From the NCBI GenBank assembly GCA_905234265.1, contig CAJOHJ010000003.1:62001-126000 (forward strand): DNA of 64,000 nt, in the 5' to 3' direction. Source of the stretch: an uncultured Prevotella sp. Its GTDB lineage: Bacteria > Bacteroidota > Bacteroidia > Bacteroidales > Bacteroidaceae. Made by a program: the position numbers and the translations under genes. Shown piece by piece: positions 55,311 to 64,000 of the stretch (the first letter of the stretch is position 1; the number at the start of each line of letters is the position of its first letter). Under the pieces are notes generated by a model. It made no database searches, was not told the DNA's origin, and saw only the letters and a list, made by a program, of their open reading frames with translations.

Positions 55311-57227
55311 ATGTACACGAAAGAAGATTTAGAGAAGCTCTCTATCCCCGAACTGATGACGATAGCCCAGGAGGTTGGCGTAACTGTCAGCCAGAACGAC
55401 GAGCTTGACACGGTCATCTATGCCATTCTCGACAAGATTGCAGAAGACTCGGCCACGGGAGCCACCAAGCGCAAGCGCAGCAGGATAACAAAGAAAGACA
55501 CCGACAAGGTATACACTGTCAGCGGTGCCGAAGGCGAAAACCTTGACGGCCAGTCGACCAAAAAGCGCAAGACCAAGAAGCCGTCGCTGGACGCAGTTAT
55601 TGCGCAGCAGGCCGCTGAGGAGAAAAGCAATGCGGCAGACGAAGCCAAGACTGAGGCGGCAGCCGCAAAGCCTGCCGAAGAAGCCGCAGCGCCCAAGAAG
55701 CGTGGCCGCAAGCCTAAAAAGGAGGAAGCGGCACAGGCAGAGGAAAGCCAGTTGCAGTTCAGCGACGAGCAGGCTGCTGACAGCACTGCCACAGACGTTC
55801 CTGAGGCTACGGCGGCAACCAGCAGCAACGGTGTGGAAATAGACGCTGAGCTGATAAGCCAGCTGCAGACAAAAATGTCGCCAACAGACAAAGTTGCCGG
55901 CAATGCCGGCCAGGAGTCGGCCGATTTCTGGGAGGGCGATCCCGGCGACGGTACAGACTTCATAACCGTTGTCGACCTGCCCATAGAAGACCAGGGTGCC
56001 GTCCCCACCCTCGACATGTTCGACCGCCCCGTATGGCAGCCGTCGTCAGCACCTGCCGCCCAGGAGCAGACTGCAGCAGACAGCAGGCAGACAGAGAAAT
56101 ACGATTTTGAAAACATCATCACCGGCAACGGAGTGCTGGAAATCATTCAGGACGGCTACGGCTTCCTGCGTTCCAGCGACTATAACTACCTTTCGTCACC
56201 CGACGACATCTACGTCAGCCCGCAGCAGATAAAGAAATACAGTCTGAAGACCGGCGACGTGGTCGACTGCACCATCCGCCCTCCACACGACGGCGAGAAG
56301 TATTTTGCACTGGGTACGGTAAACGCCATCAACGGCCGTCAGCCCGACGAAGTCCGCGACCGCGTGAACTTCGAGCATCTTACGCCTCTGTTTCCTGACG
56401 AGAAATTCACGCTCTGCGGCGACCCACAGACCACTAATCCGTCGGTCCGCATCGTCGACCTCTTCTCGCCGATAGGCAAAGGACAGCGCGCACTGATTGT
56501 TGCACAGCCGAAGACGGGTAAGACCATTCTCATGAAGGACATTGCCAACGCCATCGCTGCCAACCATCCTGAAGCATACATCATGATGCTGCTCATCGAC
56601 GAACGCCCTGAGGAGGTTACCGACATGGCACGCACGGTGAATGCCGAAGTGATAGCATCCACATTCGACGAGCCTGCCGAACGCCACGTGAAGATTGCCG
56701 GCATTGTGCTGGAGAAGGCTAAACGCATGGTGGAATGCGGCCACGACGTGGTGATTTTCCTCGACAGCATCACCCGTCTGGCACGTGCCTACAACACTGT
56801 AAGCCCTGCCAGCGGCAAAGTGCTCACCGGCGGTGTCGATGCCAATGCACTGCAGAAGCCTAAGCGCTTCTTCGGAGCGGCAAGAAACATTGAAGGCGGA
56901 GGCTCGCTGACAATCATTGCCACAGCTCTGACCGACACTGGCTCCAAGATGGACGAGGTGATCTTTGAGGAATTCAAGGGTACGGGCAACAGCGAACTGC
57001 AGTTAGACCGCATGCTTGCCAACAAGCGCATCTATCCTGCCGTAAATCTTGTGCTGTCATCGACACGCCGCGACGACTTGCTGCAAGACCAGACAACGCT
57101 GAACCGCATGTGGATTATCCGCAAGTTCATTGCAGAAATGAACCCCATCGAGGCCATGAACACCGTCCGCGACAGACTCGTGAAGACTCATTCCAACGAG
57201 GAATTCCTGCTGTCGATGAACGGATGA
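55311..57227 (+). CDS. rho: Transcription termination factor Rho with long disordered insert
   Basis: Hexameric RNA helicase that ends transcription. 638 aa against about 420 in E. coli. Residues 1-42 are the Rho_N helical domain. About 45-265 is a low-complexity region rich in Lys, Glu, Ala and Ser, with an AT-hook-like KKRGRKPKK at 129-137. About 270-345 is the cold-shock RNA-binding domain ([21 protein letters not shown]), then the RecA-like motor with [27 protein letters not shown] and [13 protein letters not shown]. The insert matches the disordered region reported to drive condensates of Rho in Bacteroides thetaiotaomicron. rsmG follows after 45 bases. Confidence 0.96.
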   Translation: MYTKEDLEKLSIPELMTIAQEVGVTVSQNDELDTVIYAILDKIAEDSATGATKRKRSRITKKDTDKVYTVSGAEGENLDGQSTKKRKTKKPSLDAVIAQQAAEEKSNAADEAKTEAAAAKPAEEAAAPKKRGRKPKKEEAAQAEESQLQFSDEQAADSTATDVPEATAATSSNGVEIDAELISQLQTKMSPTDKVAGNAGQESADFWEGDPGDGTDFITVVDLPIEDQGAVPTLDMFDRPVWQPSSAPAAQEQTAADSRQTEKYDFENIITGNGVLEIIQDGYGFLRSSDYNYLSSPDDIYVSPQQIKKYSLKTGDVVDCTIRPPHDGEKYFALGTVNAINGRQPDEVRDRVNFEHLTPLFPDEKFTLCGDPQTTNPSVRIVDLFSPIGKGQRALIVAQPKTGKTILMKDIANAIAANHPEAYIMMLLIDERPEEVTDMARTVNAEVIASTFDEPAERHVKIAGIVLEKAKRMVECGHDVVIFLDSITRLARAYNTVSPASGKVLTGGVDANALQKPKRFFGAARNIEGGGSLTIIATALTDTGSKMDEVIFEEFKGTGNSELQLDRMLANKRIYPAVNLVLSSTRRDDLLQDQTTLNRMWIIRKFIAEMNPIEAMNTVRDRLVKTHSNEEFLLSMNG

Positions 57228-57272
57228 CAGCGACTTGAAACACTTTAGGACAGAAGAAACAAAAACATAACG

Positions 57273-57893
57273 ATGGACAGCATCCTGAAATACTTTCCCA
57301 ATCTCAGCATCGAGCAGCAGCAGCAACTGGCTGCGCTCGATGCTCTGTACCGTGAGTGGAACGCCAAGATAAACGTTATTTCAAGAAAAGACATCGACAA
57401 TCTCTACCAGCACCATGTGCTGCACTCGCTGGCCATTGCCAAGATGCTCAGCTTCCGCCCGGGAACTAGCATCCTCGACTTCGGCACCGGCGGCGGATTT
57501 CCCGGCATTCCGCTGGCAATACTGTTCCCGGAATGCCACTTCAAGCTTATCGACGGAACAGGAAAGAAAGTCCGCGTGGCACAATCAGTAGCCGACAGCA
57601 TAGGTCTGAAGAACTGCACGACAGCACATTTGCGCGGCGAGGACGAACACCAGCATTTCGACTTCGTGGTCAGCCGGGCGGTGATGCCTCTGCCAGACCT
57701 TGTAAAAATTGTCCGCAAGAACATCTCTCGCGAACAACACAATGCCCTGCCCAACGGCATCTTCTGCCTAAAGGGCGGCAATACCGACGCCGAACTGCAC
57801 AACTACCGCAAGATTGCCCAGCAGGCAGCCTTAAGCTCGTGGTTCAGCGAAGAGTGGTTTAAGGAAAAATACTGCATCTACCTGCCGCTTTAG
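57273..57893 (+). CDS. rsmG: 16S rRNA (guanine-N7) methyltransferase RsmG
   Basis: Methylates G527 of 16S rRNA. 206 aa, family length. SAM-binding motif ILDFGTGGGFPGIPLAILFPE; N-terminal YREWNAKINVISRKDIDNLYQHHVLHSL is the typical family start; FVVSRAVMPL follows. Loss of this enzyme elsewhere gives low-level streptomycin resistance. Likely cotranscribed with rho. Its stop overlaps the last 4 bases of the convergent Crp-type gene. Confidence 0.94.
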   Translation: MDSILKYFPNLSIEQQQQLAALDALYREWNAKINVISRKDIDNLYQHHVLHSLAIAKMLSFRPGTSILDFGTGGGFPGIPLAILFPECHFKLIDGTGKKVRVAQSVADSIGLKNCTTAHLRGEDEHQHFDFVVSRAVMPLPDLVKIVRKNISREQHNALPNGIFCLKGGNTDAELHNYRKIAQQAALSSWFSEEWFKEKYCIYLPL

Positions 57894-58483
57894 AACTGCA
57901 CGCTATTGCGCACACGGCTAAGCGTCTCGGGAGTCATCTGGAGATAGCTAGCTATGTAGACCAGTGGTGCGCGCAATATCAGCTGCGGCGAACTTTTCAC
58001 CAGCTTGGCATAGCGCTCGCCAGCCGACTCAAAGCGCAGCATGTCGGCACGCACCTGAGAAATAATCAGCGACTCCTCAAGAATTTTTCTGTACAGCATC
58101 TGTATGTTTACATTCCTGACGGCCTCATGCTCAAGGGCCGACTTAGGAAGTGCAAACAGGACTACCGGCTCCAAGGCAACAATCTGCTGGTGACTGGGCA
58201 TCTCCTTGAAAAGACTTTCAATGCTCATGAATATCTGGTTCTCCGTGGCCATATATTCCGTCAATTCCTTGTCGTTCTTGTAATAGAACTGGCGCACCAA
58301 GCCTTTCGCCAGCCAATATATATGCTTGCAGACTTCACCCTCTTTGAGAATGTAGTCTCCTTTTTGGAATTTCATGGGAATAAGAATGCTTTCCAGCACG
58401 TCAAGCTCATCATGAGTCATGGTACTGTAACGCCGTGCCAATTCACGTGCAATGTCTCTGGTGGTAAGTCCGATTGTTGTCAT
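57890..58483 (-). CDS. Crp/Fnr family transcriptional regulator
   Basis: 197 aa. Cyclic-nucleotide-binding-like beta roll (about 25-125, MKFQKGDYILKEGEVCKHIYWLAKGLVRQFY), a long dimer helix, and a C-terminal helix-turn-helix (APLVYIASYLQMTPETLSRVR). The phosphate-binding RXS signature of cAMP receptors is not evident, and no Fe-S cysteines are present, so the signal is unknown. The short C-terminus ends right after the recognition helix, as in many Bacteroidetes members. No TAnnTTTG element is clear upstream. Confidence 0.85.
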   Translation of the reverse strand: MTTIGLTTRDIARELARRYSTMTHDELDVLESILIPMKFQKGDYILKEGEVCKHIYWLAKGLVRQFYYKNDKELTEYMATENQIFMSIESLFKEMPSHQQIVALEPVVLFALPKSALEHEAVRNVNIQMLYRKILEESLIISQVRADMLRFESAGERYAKLVKSSPQLILRAPLVYIASYLQMTPETLSRVRNSVQF

Positions 58484-58532
58484 AGGCTTGGTAATTATTG
58501 TGTTTGTTTTCTTATTGTCGGGAATTCTCTTC

Positions 58533-60314
58533 TCAGTCTAACTTCAGAACGGCAAGGAAGGCTTTCTGCGGCACTTCCACATTGCCTATCTGCTTCATGC
58601 GCTTCTTTCCTCGTTTCTGCTTCTCAAGCAGTTTGCGCTTGCGGCTGACATCACCGCCATAGCACTTGGCCGTAACGTCTTTGCGAACCTGCTTAACGGT
58701 CTCGCGGGCTATGATTTTCGCACCGATAGCAGCCTGAATGGCTATGTCAAACTGCTGACGCGGAATAAGTTCTTTCAGTTTCTCACACATACGACGCCCG
58801 AAGGTTACGGCATTGTCCTGATGGGTCAGCGTAGAGAGAGCATCGACAGGCTCGCCATTCAGCAGTATGTCCAATTTTACGAGCTTCGACGGACGGAACG
58901 AGTCGATGTGGTAGTCGAACGATGCATATCCCTTTGAAATGCTCTTCAGCTTGTCATAGAAGTCGATGACGATTTCACCCAGTGGCAGCATGAAGCGCAA
59001 TTCCACGCGGCCTCCGCTGACATACTGCTGGTCTATCAGTTCGCCGCGCTTGTCAAGGCACAGCGTCATGATGGGGCCTATGTATTCTGACGCCGTTATG
59101 ATGCTGGCCTTAATATAAGGCTCTTCTATGTGATCTATCAGTGTCTGCTCCGGCAGCCCTGACGGATTGTGGACTTCCTTTTCCTCGTGCTGCTTTGTGT
59201 AGCACATGTAGGTAACGTTGGGAACGGTTGTTATGACGTCCATGTCGAACTCCCTGTCAAGGCGTTCCTGCACAATTTCCATGTGCAGCAGGCCAAGGAA
59301 GCCACAGCGGAAGCCAAAGCCAAGGGCTACGGAAGTCTCGGGGACAAACGTCAGCGAAGCGTCGTTCAGCTGCAGTTTCTCCAGCGAGGCACGCAGGTTC
59401 TCATAGTCAGTCGGGTCGATGGGATAAACGCCGGCAAACACCATCGGCTTCACTTCCTGGAAGCCTTCAATAGCCGATGTGCAGGGACGGTCAATGTGAG
59501 TGATGGTGTCGCCCACCTTAACTTCCTTGGCGTTCTTTATGCCACTGATGATATACCCCACCTCACCGGTCTTCAGCTCCTTGCGCGGAATCATATCCAT
59601 CTTAAGCACGCCAACCTCGTCGGCATCATATTCCATGCCGGTATTGAAGAACTTCACCTTGTCTCCCTGGCGAATGCTGCCGTTGACAATCTTAAAATAG
59701 GCAATGATGCCTCGGAACGAGTTGAACACCGAGTCGAAGATAAGCGCCTGCAAAGGAGCCTGCTCATCTCCCATAGGATGCGGAATGCGCTCCACGACGG
59801 CATTAAGGATGTCCTCAACGCCCTCACCCGTCTTGCCGCTGGCGCGTATAATATCCTGAGGGTCGCAGCCGATGAGGTCGACGATTTCGTCTTCCACCTC
59901 GTCGGGCATAGCCGACGGCATGTCAATCTTGTTGATTACGGGAATAATCTCCAAGTCGTTGTCTATTGCCAGATACAGATTGGAGATGGTCTGTGCCTGA
60001 ACGCCCTGCGTAGCATCGACAACCAGCAAGGCACCCTCGCAGGCTGCAATGGAACGCGACACTTCGTAGCTGAAGTCAACATGTCCCGGAGTGTCGATAA
60101 GGTTCAGAATATATTTCTCGCCCTTGTACATATATTCCATCTGGATGGCGTGGCTCTTGATGGTTATACCACGTTCGCGCTCCAGGTCCATGTCGTCGAG
60201 CATCTGCCCTTCCGTCACCTGTATCGTCTTTGTATACTCCAGCAGGCGGTCGGCCAGTGTTGACTTTCCGTGGTCAATATGTGCAATGATGCAGAAGTTT
60301 CTTATATTATTCAT
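58533..60314 (-). CDS. lepA: Elongation factor 4
   Basis: Ribosome-associated GTPase that assists translation under stress and 30S assembly. 593 aa from the ATG at 60312-60314 ([23 protein letters not shown]), the family start. The frame is open 31 codons further but that region holds a promoter. G motifs: [26 protein letters not shown]-terminal LepA-specific domain ends [36 protein letters not shown], as expected. Confidence 0.97.
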   Translation of the reverse strand: MNNIRNFCIIAHIDHGKSTLADRLLEYTKTIQVTEGQMLDDMDLERERGITIKSHAIQMEYMYKGEKYILNLIDTPGHVDFSYEVSRSIAACEGALLVVDATQGVQAQTISNLYLAIDNDLEIIPVINKIDMPSAMPDEVEDEIVDLIGCDPQDIIRASGKTGEGVEDILNAVVERIPHPMGDEQAPLQALIFDSVFNSFRGIIAYFKIVNGSIRQGDKVKFFNTGMEYDADEVGVLKMDMIPRKELKTGEVGYIISGIKNAKEVKVGDTITHIDRPCTSAIEGFQEVKPMVFAGVYPIDPTDYENLRASLEKLQLNDASLTFVPETSVALGFGFRCGFLGLLHMEIVQERLDREFDMDVITTVPNVTYMCYTKQHEEKEVHNPSGLPEQTLIDHIEEPYIKASIITASEYIGPIMTLCLDKRGELIDQQYVSGGRVELRFMLPLGEIVIDFYDKLKSISKGYASFDYHIDSFRPSKLVKLDILLNGEPVDALSTLTHQDNAVTFGRRMCEKLKELIPRQQFDIAIQAAIGAKIIARETVKQVRKDVTAKCYGGDVSRKRKLLEKQKRGKKRMKQIGNVEVPQKAFLAVLKLD

Positions 60315-60338
60315 GCTACGTTTCAGTACAATTTTGTG

Positions 60339-60346
60339 CAAAGTTA
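60339..60346 (-). promoter_or_regulatory. lepA promoter, -7 element
   Basis: Minus strand TAACTTTG about 25 bases before the lepA start. The same TAACTTTGaC/C-type element recurs at 60425-60432 within a second copy of the surrounding sequence, so two promoters in tandem are possible. Confidence 0.55.
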
Positions 60347-60510
60347 CGAAAAAACGAGTGCAATGCAAAAGAAAAATGGATTTTTCTTTTGCATTGCCGA
60401 GTGCCAAGTAAGTTCGACGAAGTCAAAGTTACGAAAAAACGAGAGAAGAACAAAAGAAATTTTTCCTTTTTTATGCCGAGGCGCCAGCAACTTCGCGAAT
60501 TTAATCGCTA
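60339..60510. repeat. Diverged 86-base direct duplication upstream of lepA
   Basis: Copy 1 from 60339 and copy 2 from 60425 both begin with CAAAGTTACGAAAAAACGAG, followed by an A-rich then T-rich stretch and TGCCGAG. Copy 1 contains a perfect 17-bp hairpin (60360-60376 with 60381-60397, loop TGGA); in copy 2 this stem has decayed. The gene-free stretch 60315-60796 holds this duplication, repeat array E and promoters for both flanking genes. Confidence 0.8.
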
Positions 60511-60512
60511 AG

Positions 60513-60650
60513 TTACGAAATTATCTCAATGACTTACGAAATTATCTCAATGACTTACGAAATTATCTCAATGACTTACAAAATTATCTCTGCATGTTAC
60601 ATAATTATCTCTGCATGTTACATAATTATCTCCGTAAGATAATTTTGCCA
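60513..60650. repeat. Intergenic repeat array E (21-base family, two subtypes)
   Basis: TTAC begins at 60513, 60534, 60555, 60576, 60597 and 60618, exact period 21. The first linkers read AATGAC, the last TGCATG, and the core changes from TTACGAAATTATCTC to TTACATAATTATCTC. The array closes with the palindromic form ATTATCTcCGTAAGATAAT. Located between the divergent lepA and tetR-type promoters. Confidence 0.95.
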
Positions 60651-60725
60651 GTCATTCATTCATGCTGACAAAGCTTCTGAAAGGCCTCTCCTGTGGGGCA
60701 TATTTGCGTTAAACTTCCAAAATCG

Positions 60726-60757
60726 TTTTGGAATGTCAGCGGTAAAGCGTAATTTTG
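60726..60757 (+). promoter_or_regulatory. Promoter of the TetR-type gene
   Basis: TTTTG at 60726-60730 and TAATTTTG at 60750-60757 with 19 bases between; 39 bases before the ATG at 60797. Confidence 0.72.
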
Positions 60758-60796
60758 TGGCTTGAAGCAACTGTTACTGAAAAAACAGAGAGTATT

Positions 60797-61414
60797 ATGC
60801 AAGAAGCCAAGGGTAATTCGAAATACAAGATGTCGCTGAAGGACAAAATCCTGGAAGTGGCCATGAAGAACTTTGCCTTGCACGGCATACGTGCAGTAAA
60901 AATGGACGACATTGCCTCACAGCTTGGCATTTCAAAGCGCACTCTCTATGAGATTTATTTCAATAAGGAGGAACTGCTCTACGAGGGAGTCATCAAGTAT
61001 GAAAGCGAAAAGCAGAAGTCGTTCAGCGACTTTGCCGGACAGGCTACCAACGTCATGGAAATCCTAAAGGAGTTCTATCGCAGGAAGACGCAGGAACTGA
61101 GCATCATCAATCCGGCATTCTTCGCCGACATGAGGAAATATCCGAAAGTCGTTGCCTATCTGGAAAACCAGCATAAGAACATCAACGACCAGCAGACGAA
61201 GTTCTTTAAGCGCGGCATCAGCGAGGGCTACTTCCGCAGGGAGATAAACTACGAAATCCTGCGGTTTACCCTTGAGGCAATCGGCGATTCGCTGGCCGAC
61301 CATGAAATATTAAAGAAATATCCTGTCAACGAAATCTTCAGCAACATCTTCTTTGTGACATTGCGCGGAATGTGTACCCAAAAAGGCATCGCCGCTTTGG
61401 AGTCGCTGGAGTGA
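60797..61414 (+). CDS. TetR/AcrR family regulator
   Basis: 205 aa from the ATG at 60797; the frame continues upstream to a TTG at 60755, but the promoter overlaps that extension. N-terminal helix-turn-helix: KDKILEVAMKNFALHGIRAVKMDDIASQLGISKRTLYEIYFNKEELLYEG. The C-terminal ligand domain is helical and unassigned. No efflux or target gene is adjacent, so the regulon cannot be guessed. Converges on cdd. Confidence 0.88.
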   Translation: MQEAKGNSKYKMSLKDKILEVAMKNFALHGIRAVKMDDIASQLGISKRTLYEIYFNKEELLYEGVIKYESEKQKSFSDFAGQATNVMEILKEFYRRKTQELSIINPAFFADMRKYPKVVAYLENQHKNINDQQTKFFKRGISEGYFRREINYEILRFTLEAIGDSLADHEILKKYPVNEIFSNIFFVTLRGMCTQKGIAALESLE

Positions 61415-61467
61415 GCATCGCCGCCCCATAGACTTTCAGACTGGCGGAAGGATTTCGTCCGCAGTCG

Positions 61468-61941
61468 TCAGAAGTTGGTAAACGACAGCGGCATCAGCTG
61501 CTTAATACCTTTAATAATATATATGCAGCGCCTGCCATAGAGCAGGATGCGCACTTCCTGCTGGAAACGAGTCTCGGTCTCTATCAGAACCTGCCGACAA
61601 CTGCCACAGGGGCTGACAGGCTCGTCAACAAGATTGCCATCCTTGTCGCGGGCTGCAATAGCAAGCGATTTCACCGCGACATCAGGATATTGCGCACCTG
61701 CAGCAAAGATTGCCGCACGCTCAGCACACATACCCACGGGAAAGGCAGCATTCTCCTGATTGCAGCCCTGCAGGACGACACCATTCTGGAGCAACAGCGC
61801 GGCTCCGACGTGGAACTGTGAATATGGGGCATACGAACGGGATGTTGCCTCTATGGCCTTGTCAACCAACATGCGGTCTTCTGCAGAAAGCTCTTCCATA
61901 CGGGCAGTGCCGATAACACTCTTTATAACCAAATCTTCCAT
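61468..61941 (-). CDS. cdd: Cytidine deaminase
   Basis: Pyrimidine salvage: cytidine and deoxycytidine to uridine forms. 157 aa, the small tetrameric type. Zinc ligands and catalytic Glu in GMCAERAAIF, and PCGSCRQVLIE with the other two Cys. SQFHVGAALLLQNG and GCNQENAAFPVG bind the ribose. Its promoter overlaps the divergent promoter of the glucosaminidase gene. Confidence 0.95.
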   Translation of the reverse strand: MEDLVIKSVIGTARMEELSAEDRMLVDKAIEATSRSYAPYSQFHVGAALLLQNGVVLQGCNQENAAFPVGMCAERAAIFAAGAQYPDVAVKSLAIAARDKDGNLVDEPVSPCGSCRQVLIETETRFQQEVRILLYGRRCIYIIKGIKQLMPLSFTNF

Positions 61942-61960
61942 AATAATACGCCTGTTTTAG

Positions 61961-61991
61961 TTGCAAATATAAAAATTATTCTTTACTTTTG
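61961..61991. promoter_or_regulatory. Overlapping divergent promoters for cdd and the glucosaminidase gene
   Basis: Plus strand: TTG at 61961-61963 and TACTTTTG at 61984-61991, 20 bases apart, for the gene at 62013. Minus strand: TATATTTG at 61964-61971 for cdd. The two sites share bases, so simultaneous use would clash. Confidence 0.65.
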
Positions 61992-62012
61992 CATAAAATT
62001 AGAAGTAAATTC

Positions 62013-62915
62013 ATGAAAATACGGTCATTTTTCATCGTTTTATCCATATTTTTGCCCTTTTCCGCGCATTCGCAGCAGCTGACATGGAACAAAACCTACC
62101 AAGAATACTTCAATACTTACCAGGATGCAGCCATTGAGCAGATGCTGGCCTATGGCATTCCCGCCAGCATCACTCTGGCACAGGGCGTGCTGGAGTCGGG
62201 AGCCGGAAAAAGCGAGCTTGCACGCTATGGCAACAACCATTTTGGCATAAAGTGCAACGGATGGACTGGCCGCAAGCAATATCATGACGATGACGCGCGA
62301 GGAGAATGCTTCAGGGCATATGACAGCGCCTACGAAAGCTATGTCGACCACTCCAAGTTCCTCAGCGGCAACAAGCGATACAGCAGTCTCTTCCACCTTA
62401 AGACCACCGACTACAAGGGATGGGCTAAAGGCCTGAAAGCCTGCGGATATGCAACAAACCCCGTGTATGCTAAGCAGCTTATCAGCATAATAGAACTCTA
62501 CGGACTGCACGAACTCGACCATTCGAAAGTCTATAACCGGCGAAATGTCAGGGGATTATCCAATTCTGCTGCAAGAGAAGTTCACGAGTTCAACAGCAAC
62601 GAGTACATCATAGCCAAAGAAGGCGACAGCTTCAGCAGTATTGCCGAGGACATGAACATGTCGGCACGTGCGCTTGCACGCATCAATGAAAACAATGTCG
62701 ATGCAGCAATCAGCGAGGGCGACTACATCTGGCTGAAAAAGAAACGCCGCCACGCTCCAAAGGAATACAAGAACTGGACACACACCGTCAGTGCCGGCGA
62801 GTCAATGTACTCCATTTCACAGCATTACGGCATAAGGCTTAAGAACCTTTACAAAATCAATCATCTTTCGCCCGACGCAGTCATACACGTTGGCGACGCC
62901 CTGAAAGTAAGATAA
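62013..62915 (+). CDS. Exported N-acetylglucosaminidase with two LysM domains
   Basis: 300 aa from the ATG at 62013 (the frame reaches a TTG at 61989, within the promoter). Signal peptide ends FSAHSQ. GH73-type domain about 30-160: YGIPASITLAQGVLESGAGKSELARYGNNHFGIKC with the catalytic Glu, and YVDHSKFLSGNKRYSSLF. Then two LysM repeats (about 195-240 and 254-300; EYIIAKEGDSFSSIAEDMN and HTVSAGESMYSISQHYG). It should cut peptidoglycan glycan strands. Confidence 0.92.
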   Translation: MKIRSFFIVLSIFLPFSAHSQQLTWNKTYQEYFNTYQDAAIEQMLAYGIPASITLAQGVLESGAGKSELARYGNNHFGIKCNGWTGRKQYHDDDARGECFRAYDSAYESYVDHSKFLSGNKRYSSLFHLKTTDYKGWAKGLKACGYATNPVYAKQLISIIELYGLHELDHSKVYNRRNVRGLSNSAAREVHEFNSNEYIIAKEGDSFSSIAEDMNMSARALARINENNVDAAISEGDYIWLKKKRRHAPKEYKNWTHTVSAGESMYSISQHYGIRLKNLYKINHLSPDAVIHVGDALKVR

Positions 62916-62920
62916 AACAG

Positions 62921-62955
62921 AAATCCCCCGGAAACATCAGGCTTCTGGGGGATTT
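62921..62955. terminator. Bidirectional terminator between convergent genes
   Basis: AAATCCCCC (62921-62929) and GGGGGATTT (62947-62955) form a 9-bp stem with a 17-base loop. T-rich on the plus side and A-rich on the other, it can serve both the glucosaminidase and the facing gene. Confidence 0.85.
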
Positions 62956-62958
62956 ACT

Positions 62959-63399
62959 TTATTCTTTCATAAGCTTAGCGAAGAAATCGTCCAAATCCTT
63001 GTCAAGACCGGCCATCAGCTCTTCGCTGACAATTACAAGGTCGTCGTCGACAAGATACACCTCCTCAATGCTCTCACCGTCATTGTCTTCAAGCACAAAC
63101 GAGAACGGCTTCATGATGGACATAGCCTCCAGAAGGCTTCGGTTTTTATCCAATGTGTGCCGAAGAATCTTGACAACCTGAGGATAGAAGTTTTCCTCCT
63201 TGTTATCAATCCATTGTTCTATGACACAGCGCGTTATCTCTGCGTCTTCGTCGTCGAAAACTGTCAGGTCGCCCGACTCCTGGCTGATGCGTAGGTGAAT
63301 ATCCGTAAAACGGCATCCGTCTTCTCTTTGTGGAAATTTCTCAGCCACCTTCCTGATGGCCCTCTCTAACTGGCCAACCACCTGTTCGTTTGCATTCAT
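62959..63399 (-). CDS. Conserved acidic protein, unknown function
   Basis: 146 aa, strongly acidic (SGDLTVFDDEDAEITRCVIEQWID, YLVDDDLVIVSEELMAGLDKDLDDFFAKLMKE). Helical and strand segments alternate; no motif known to me. It has its own promoter-like TACTTTTG and the shared terminator, which supports expression. Confidence 0.75.
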   Translation of the reverse strand: MNANEQVVGQLERAIRKVAEKFPQREDGCRFTDIHLRISQESGDLTVFDDEDAEITRCVIEQWIDNKEENFYPQVVKILRHTLDKNRSLLEAMSIMKPFSFVLEDNDGESIEEVYLVDDDLVIVSEELMAGLDKDLDDFFAKLMKE

Positions 63400-63428
63400 A
63401 TTACGCTATGGATTACTTTAATTTCCCA

Positions 63429-63436
63429 CAAAAGTA
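63429..63436 (-). promoter_or_regulatory. Promoter -7 element of the acidic protein gene
   Basis: Minus strand TACTTTTG about 30 bases before the ATG at 63397-63399. Confidence 0.5.
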
Positions 63437-63519
63437 AGAAAAATCACGAAAAACAGCAACATCTATGCATTTTTTTTGAAAATTTTCCTAATTCTTTAAT
63501 TCTAATAATCAATTTTTGT

Positions 63520-63527
63520 TATCTTTG
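63520..63527 (+). promoter_or_regulatory. Promoter -7 element of rseC
   Basis: TATCTTTG, 29 bases before the ATG at 63557; no clear -33 TTG. Confidence 0.5.
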
Positions 63528-63556
63528 CATCGAAATAGCAGAGATTTTTGTTATTC

Positions 63557-63976
63557 ATGAGTCACGAAATAAAACACCCTGGAATTGTTGAAAGCGTAGA
63601 AGGCGACTGCGTACATGTACGCATTGTGCAGTCGTCGGCATGCTCAGCGTGCAAGGTAGCAAGCTACTGCAATTCCGCAGAATCAAAGGAAAAAATCATC
63701 GACGTGCAGACGCCCAGTGCATCCCATTACTCGGCAGGCCAGCCGGTAGTGGTTTCCACGTCCGACAGCATGGCTGCCAAGGCTTTGCTGTGGGGTTTCG
63801 GACTGCCATGCATGCTGATGCTGGCAGTTCTCGTTGCCTTTCTGGCCTTTGGGCAGAGCGAGCAGATGTCAGCTGTCGCAGCCATCCTCTCCCTTGCAGT
63901 CTACTACCTGCTGTTGCGGCTTGTCCGCGGCAAGATAGCACGCCAGCTGACGTTTTCTATTGAAGAAGTACAATAA
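63557..63976 (+). CDS. rseC: RseC/SoxR-reducing system family membrane protein
   Basis: 139 aa from the ATG at 63557 (a TTG at 63548 is in frame). N-terminal soluble part with the Cys-rich signature SSACSACKVASYCNS, then two membrane helices (about 77-96 and 102-120) and a short tail. In Bacteroidales this gene normally heads the Rnf electron-transport operon (rnfB onward), so rnf genes are expected just past the window edge; that is inference. The last 24 bases of the window are non-coding. Confidence 0.88.
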   Translation: MSHEIKHPGIVESVEGDCVHVRIVQSSACSACKVASYCNSAESKEKIIDVQTPSASHYSAGQPVVVSTSDSMAAKALLWGFGLPCMLMLAVLVAFLAFGQSEQMSAVAAILSLAVYYLLLRLVRGKIARQLTFSIEEVQ

Positions 63977-64000
63977 ACAAAATTAATATACTAAAACAAA

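Noticed and set aside
59169..60263. 364-codon open frame opposite lepA, and a similar 333-codon frame (20617-21618) opposite pepP
   Set aside because: Both mirror well-conserved genes and show no family motif or start context.
60513..60650. CRISPR array
   Set aside because: Units are directly adjacent with 5-6 base linkers and no unique spacers, and there are no cas genes in the window.

Overview
The window reads as ordinary chromosome of a member of the Bacteroidales, most likely Prevotellaceae. Reasons seen in the sequence: upstream regions carry the Bacteroidetes promoter form (TTG, about 20 bases, then TAnnTTTG); almost no start codon has a Shine-Dalgarno sequence; the ATP synthase operon begins with atpD-atpC; there is a pyrophosphate-dependent phosphofructokinase, an RprXY-type two-component pair, a TonB-dependent receptor, and many families restricted to this phylum (DUF4301, DUF4494, DUF5715). 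I see no rRNA, tRNA, CRISPR array, prophage or insertion sequence.

Layout. 1-2952 (minus): branched-chain amino acid genes ilvD-ilvB, ilvB cut by the window edge. 3200-5464: a secreted rhamnogalacturonan lyase. 5830-8260: a membrane pseudokinase, a DUF4494 protein and a YggS-type PLP protein. 8400-15777: the F-type ATP synthase operon, followed by phosphoglucomutase and a DUF4301 protein. 19178-22777: a patatin-like protein facing two peptidases. 22943-25973 (minus): rprX-rprY-DUF5715. 26097-32416 (minus): TonB receptor, zinc-ribbon lipoprotein, U32 protein, metA. 32475-41107 (minus): a five-gene phospho-signalling operon. 41352-47973 (minus): pfp, GH25 lysozyme, ABC-F protein and M13 peptidase. 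48171-55002 (plus): small protein, acyltransferase, MurNAc-amidase, small protein, YgiQ radical SAM protein, divergent PP2C. 55311-63976: rho, rsmG, Crp-type regulator, lepA, TetR regulator, cdd, LysM glucosaminidase, a small conserved protein and RseC.

The strongest candidate for an undescribed system is the operon at 32475-41107. It joins a multi-zinc-ribbon protein, a Ser/Thr kinase with five membrane segments, an 1105-residue protein with four AAA+ modules, a zinc-ribbon/FHA protein and a PP2C phosphatase. It thus holds a writer, a reader and an eraser of phosphate marks plus an ATP-driven remodeller, tied together by zinc ribbons in three of the five proteins. The window also holds an unlinked membrane pseudokinase (5830) and an unlinked divergent PP2C (54166).

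A second theme is non-coding. A short intergenic repeat with exact 21-base spacing (two turns of DNA) recurs at four loci as tandem arrays or mixed clusters, and at a fifth as a lone palindrome. An 18-bp inverted repeat brackets the rprX promoter. The spacers of the atp operon contain decayed copies of neighbouring sequence. One 90-codon gene at 48171 has a perfect Shine-Dalgarno sequence, which is rare in this phylum.
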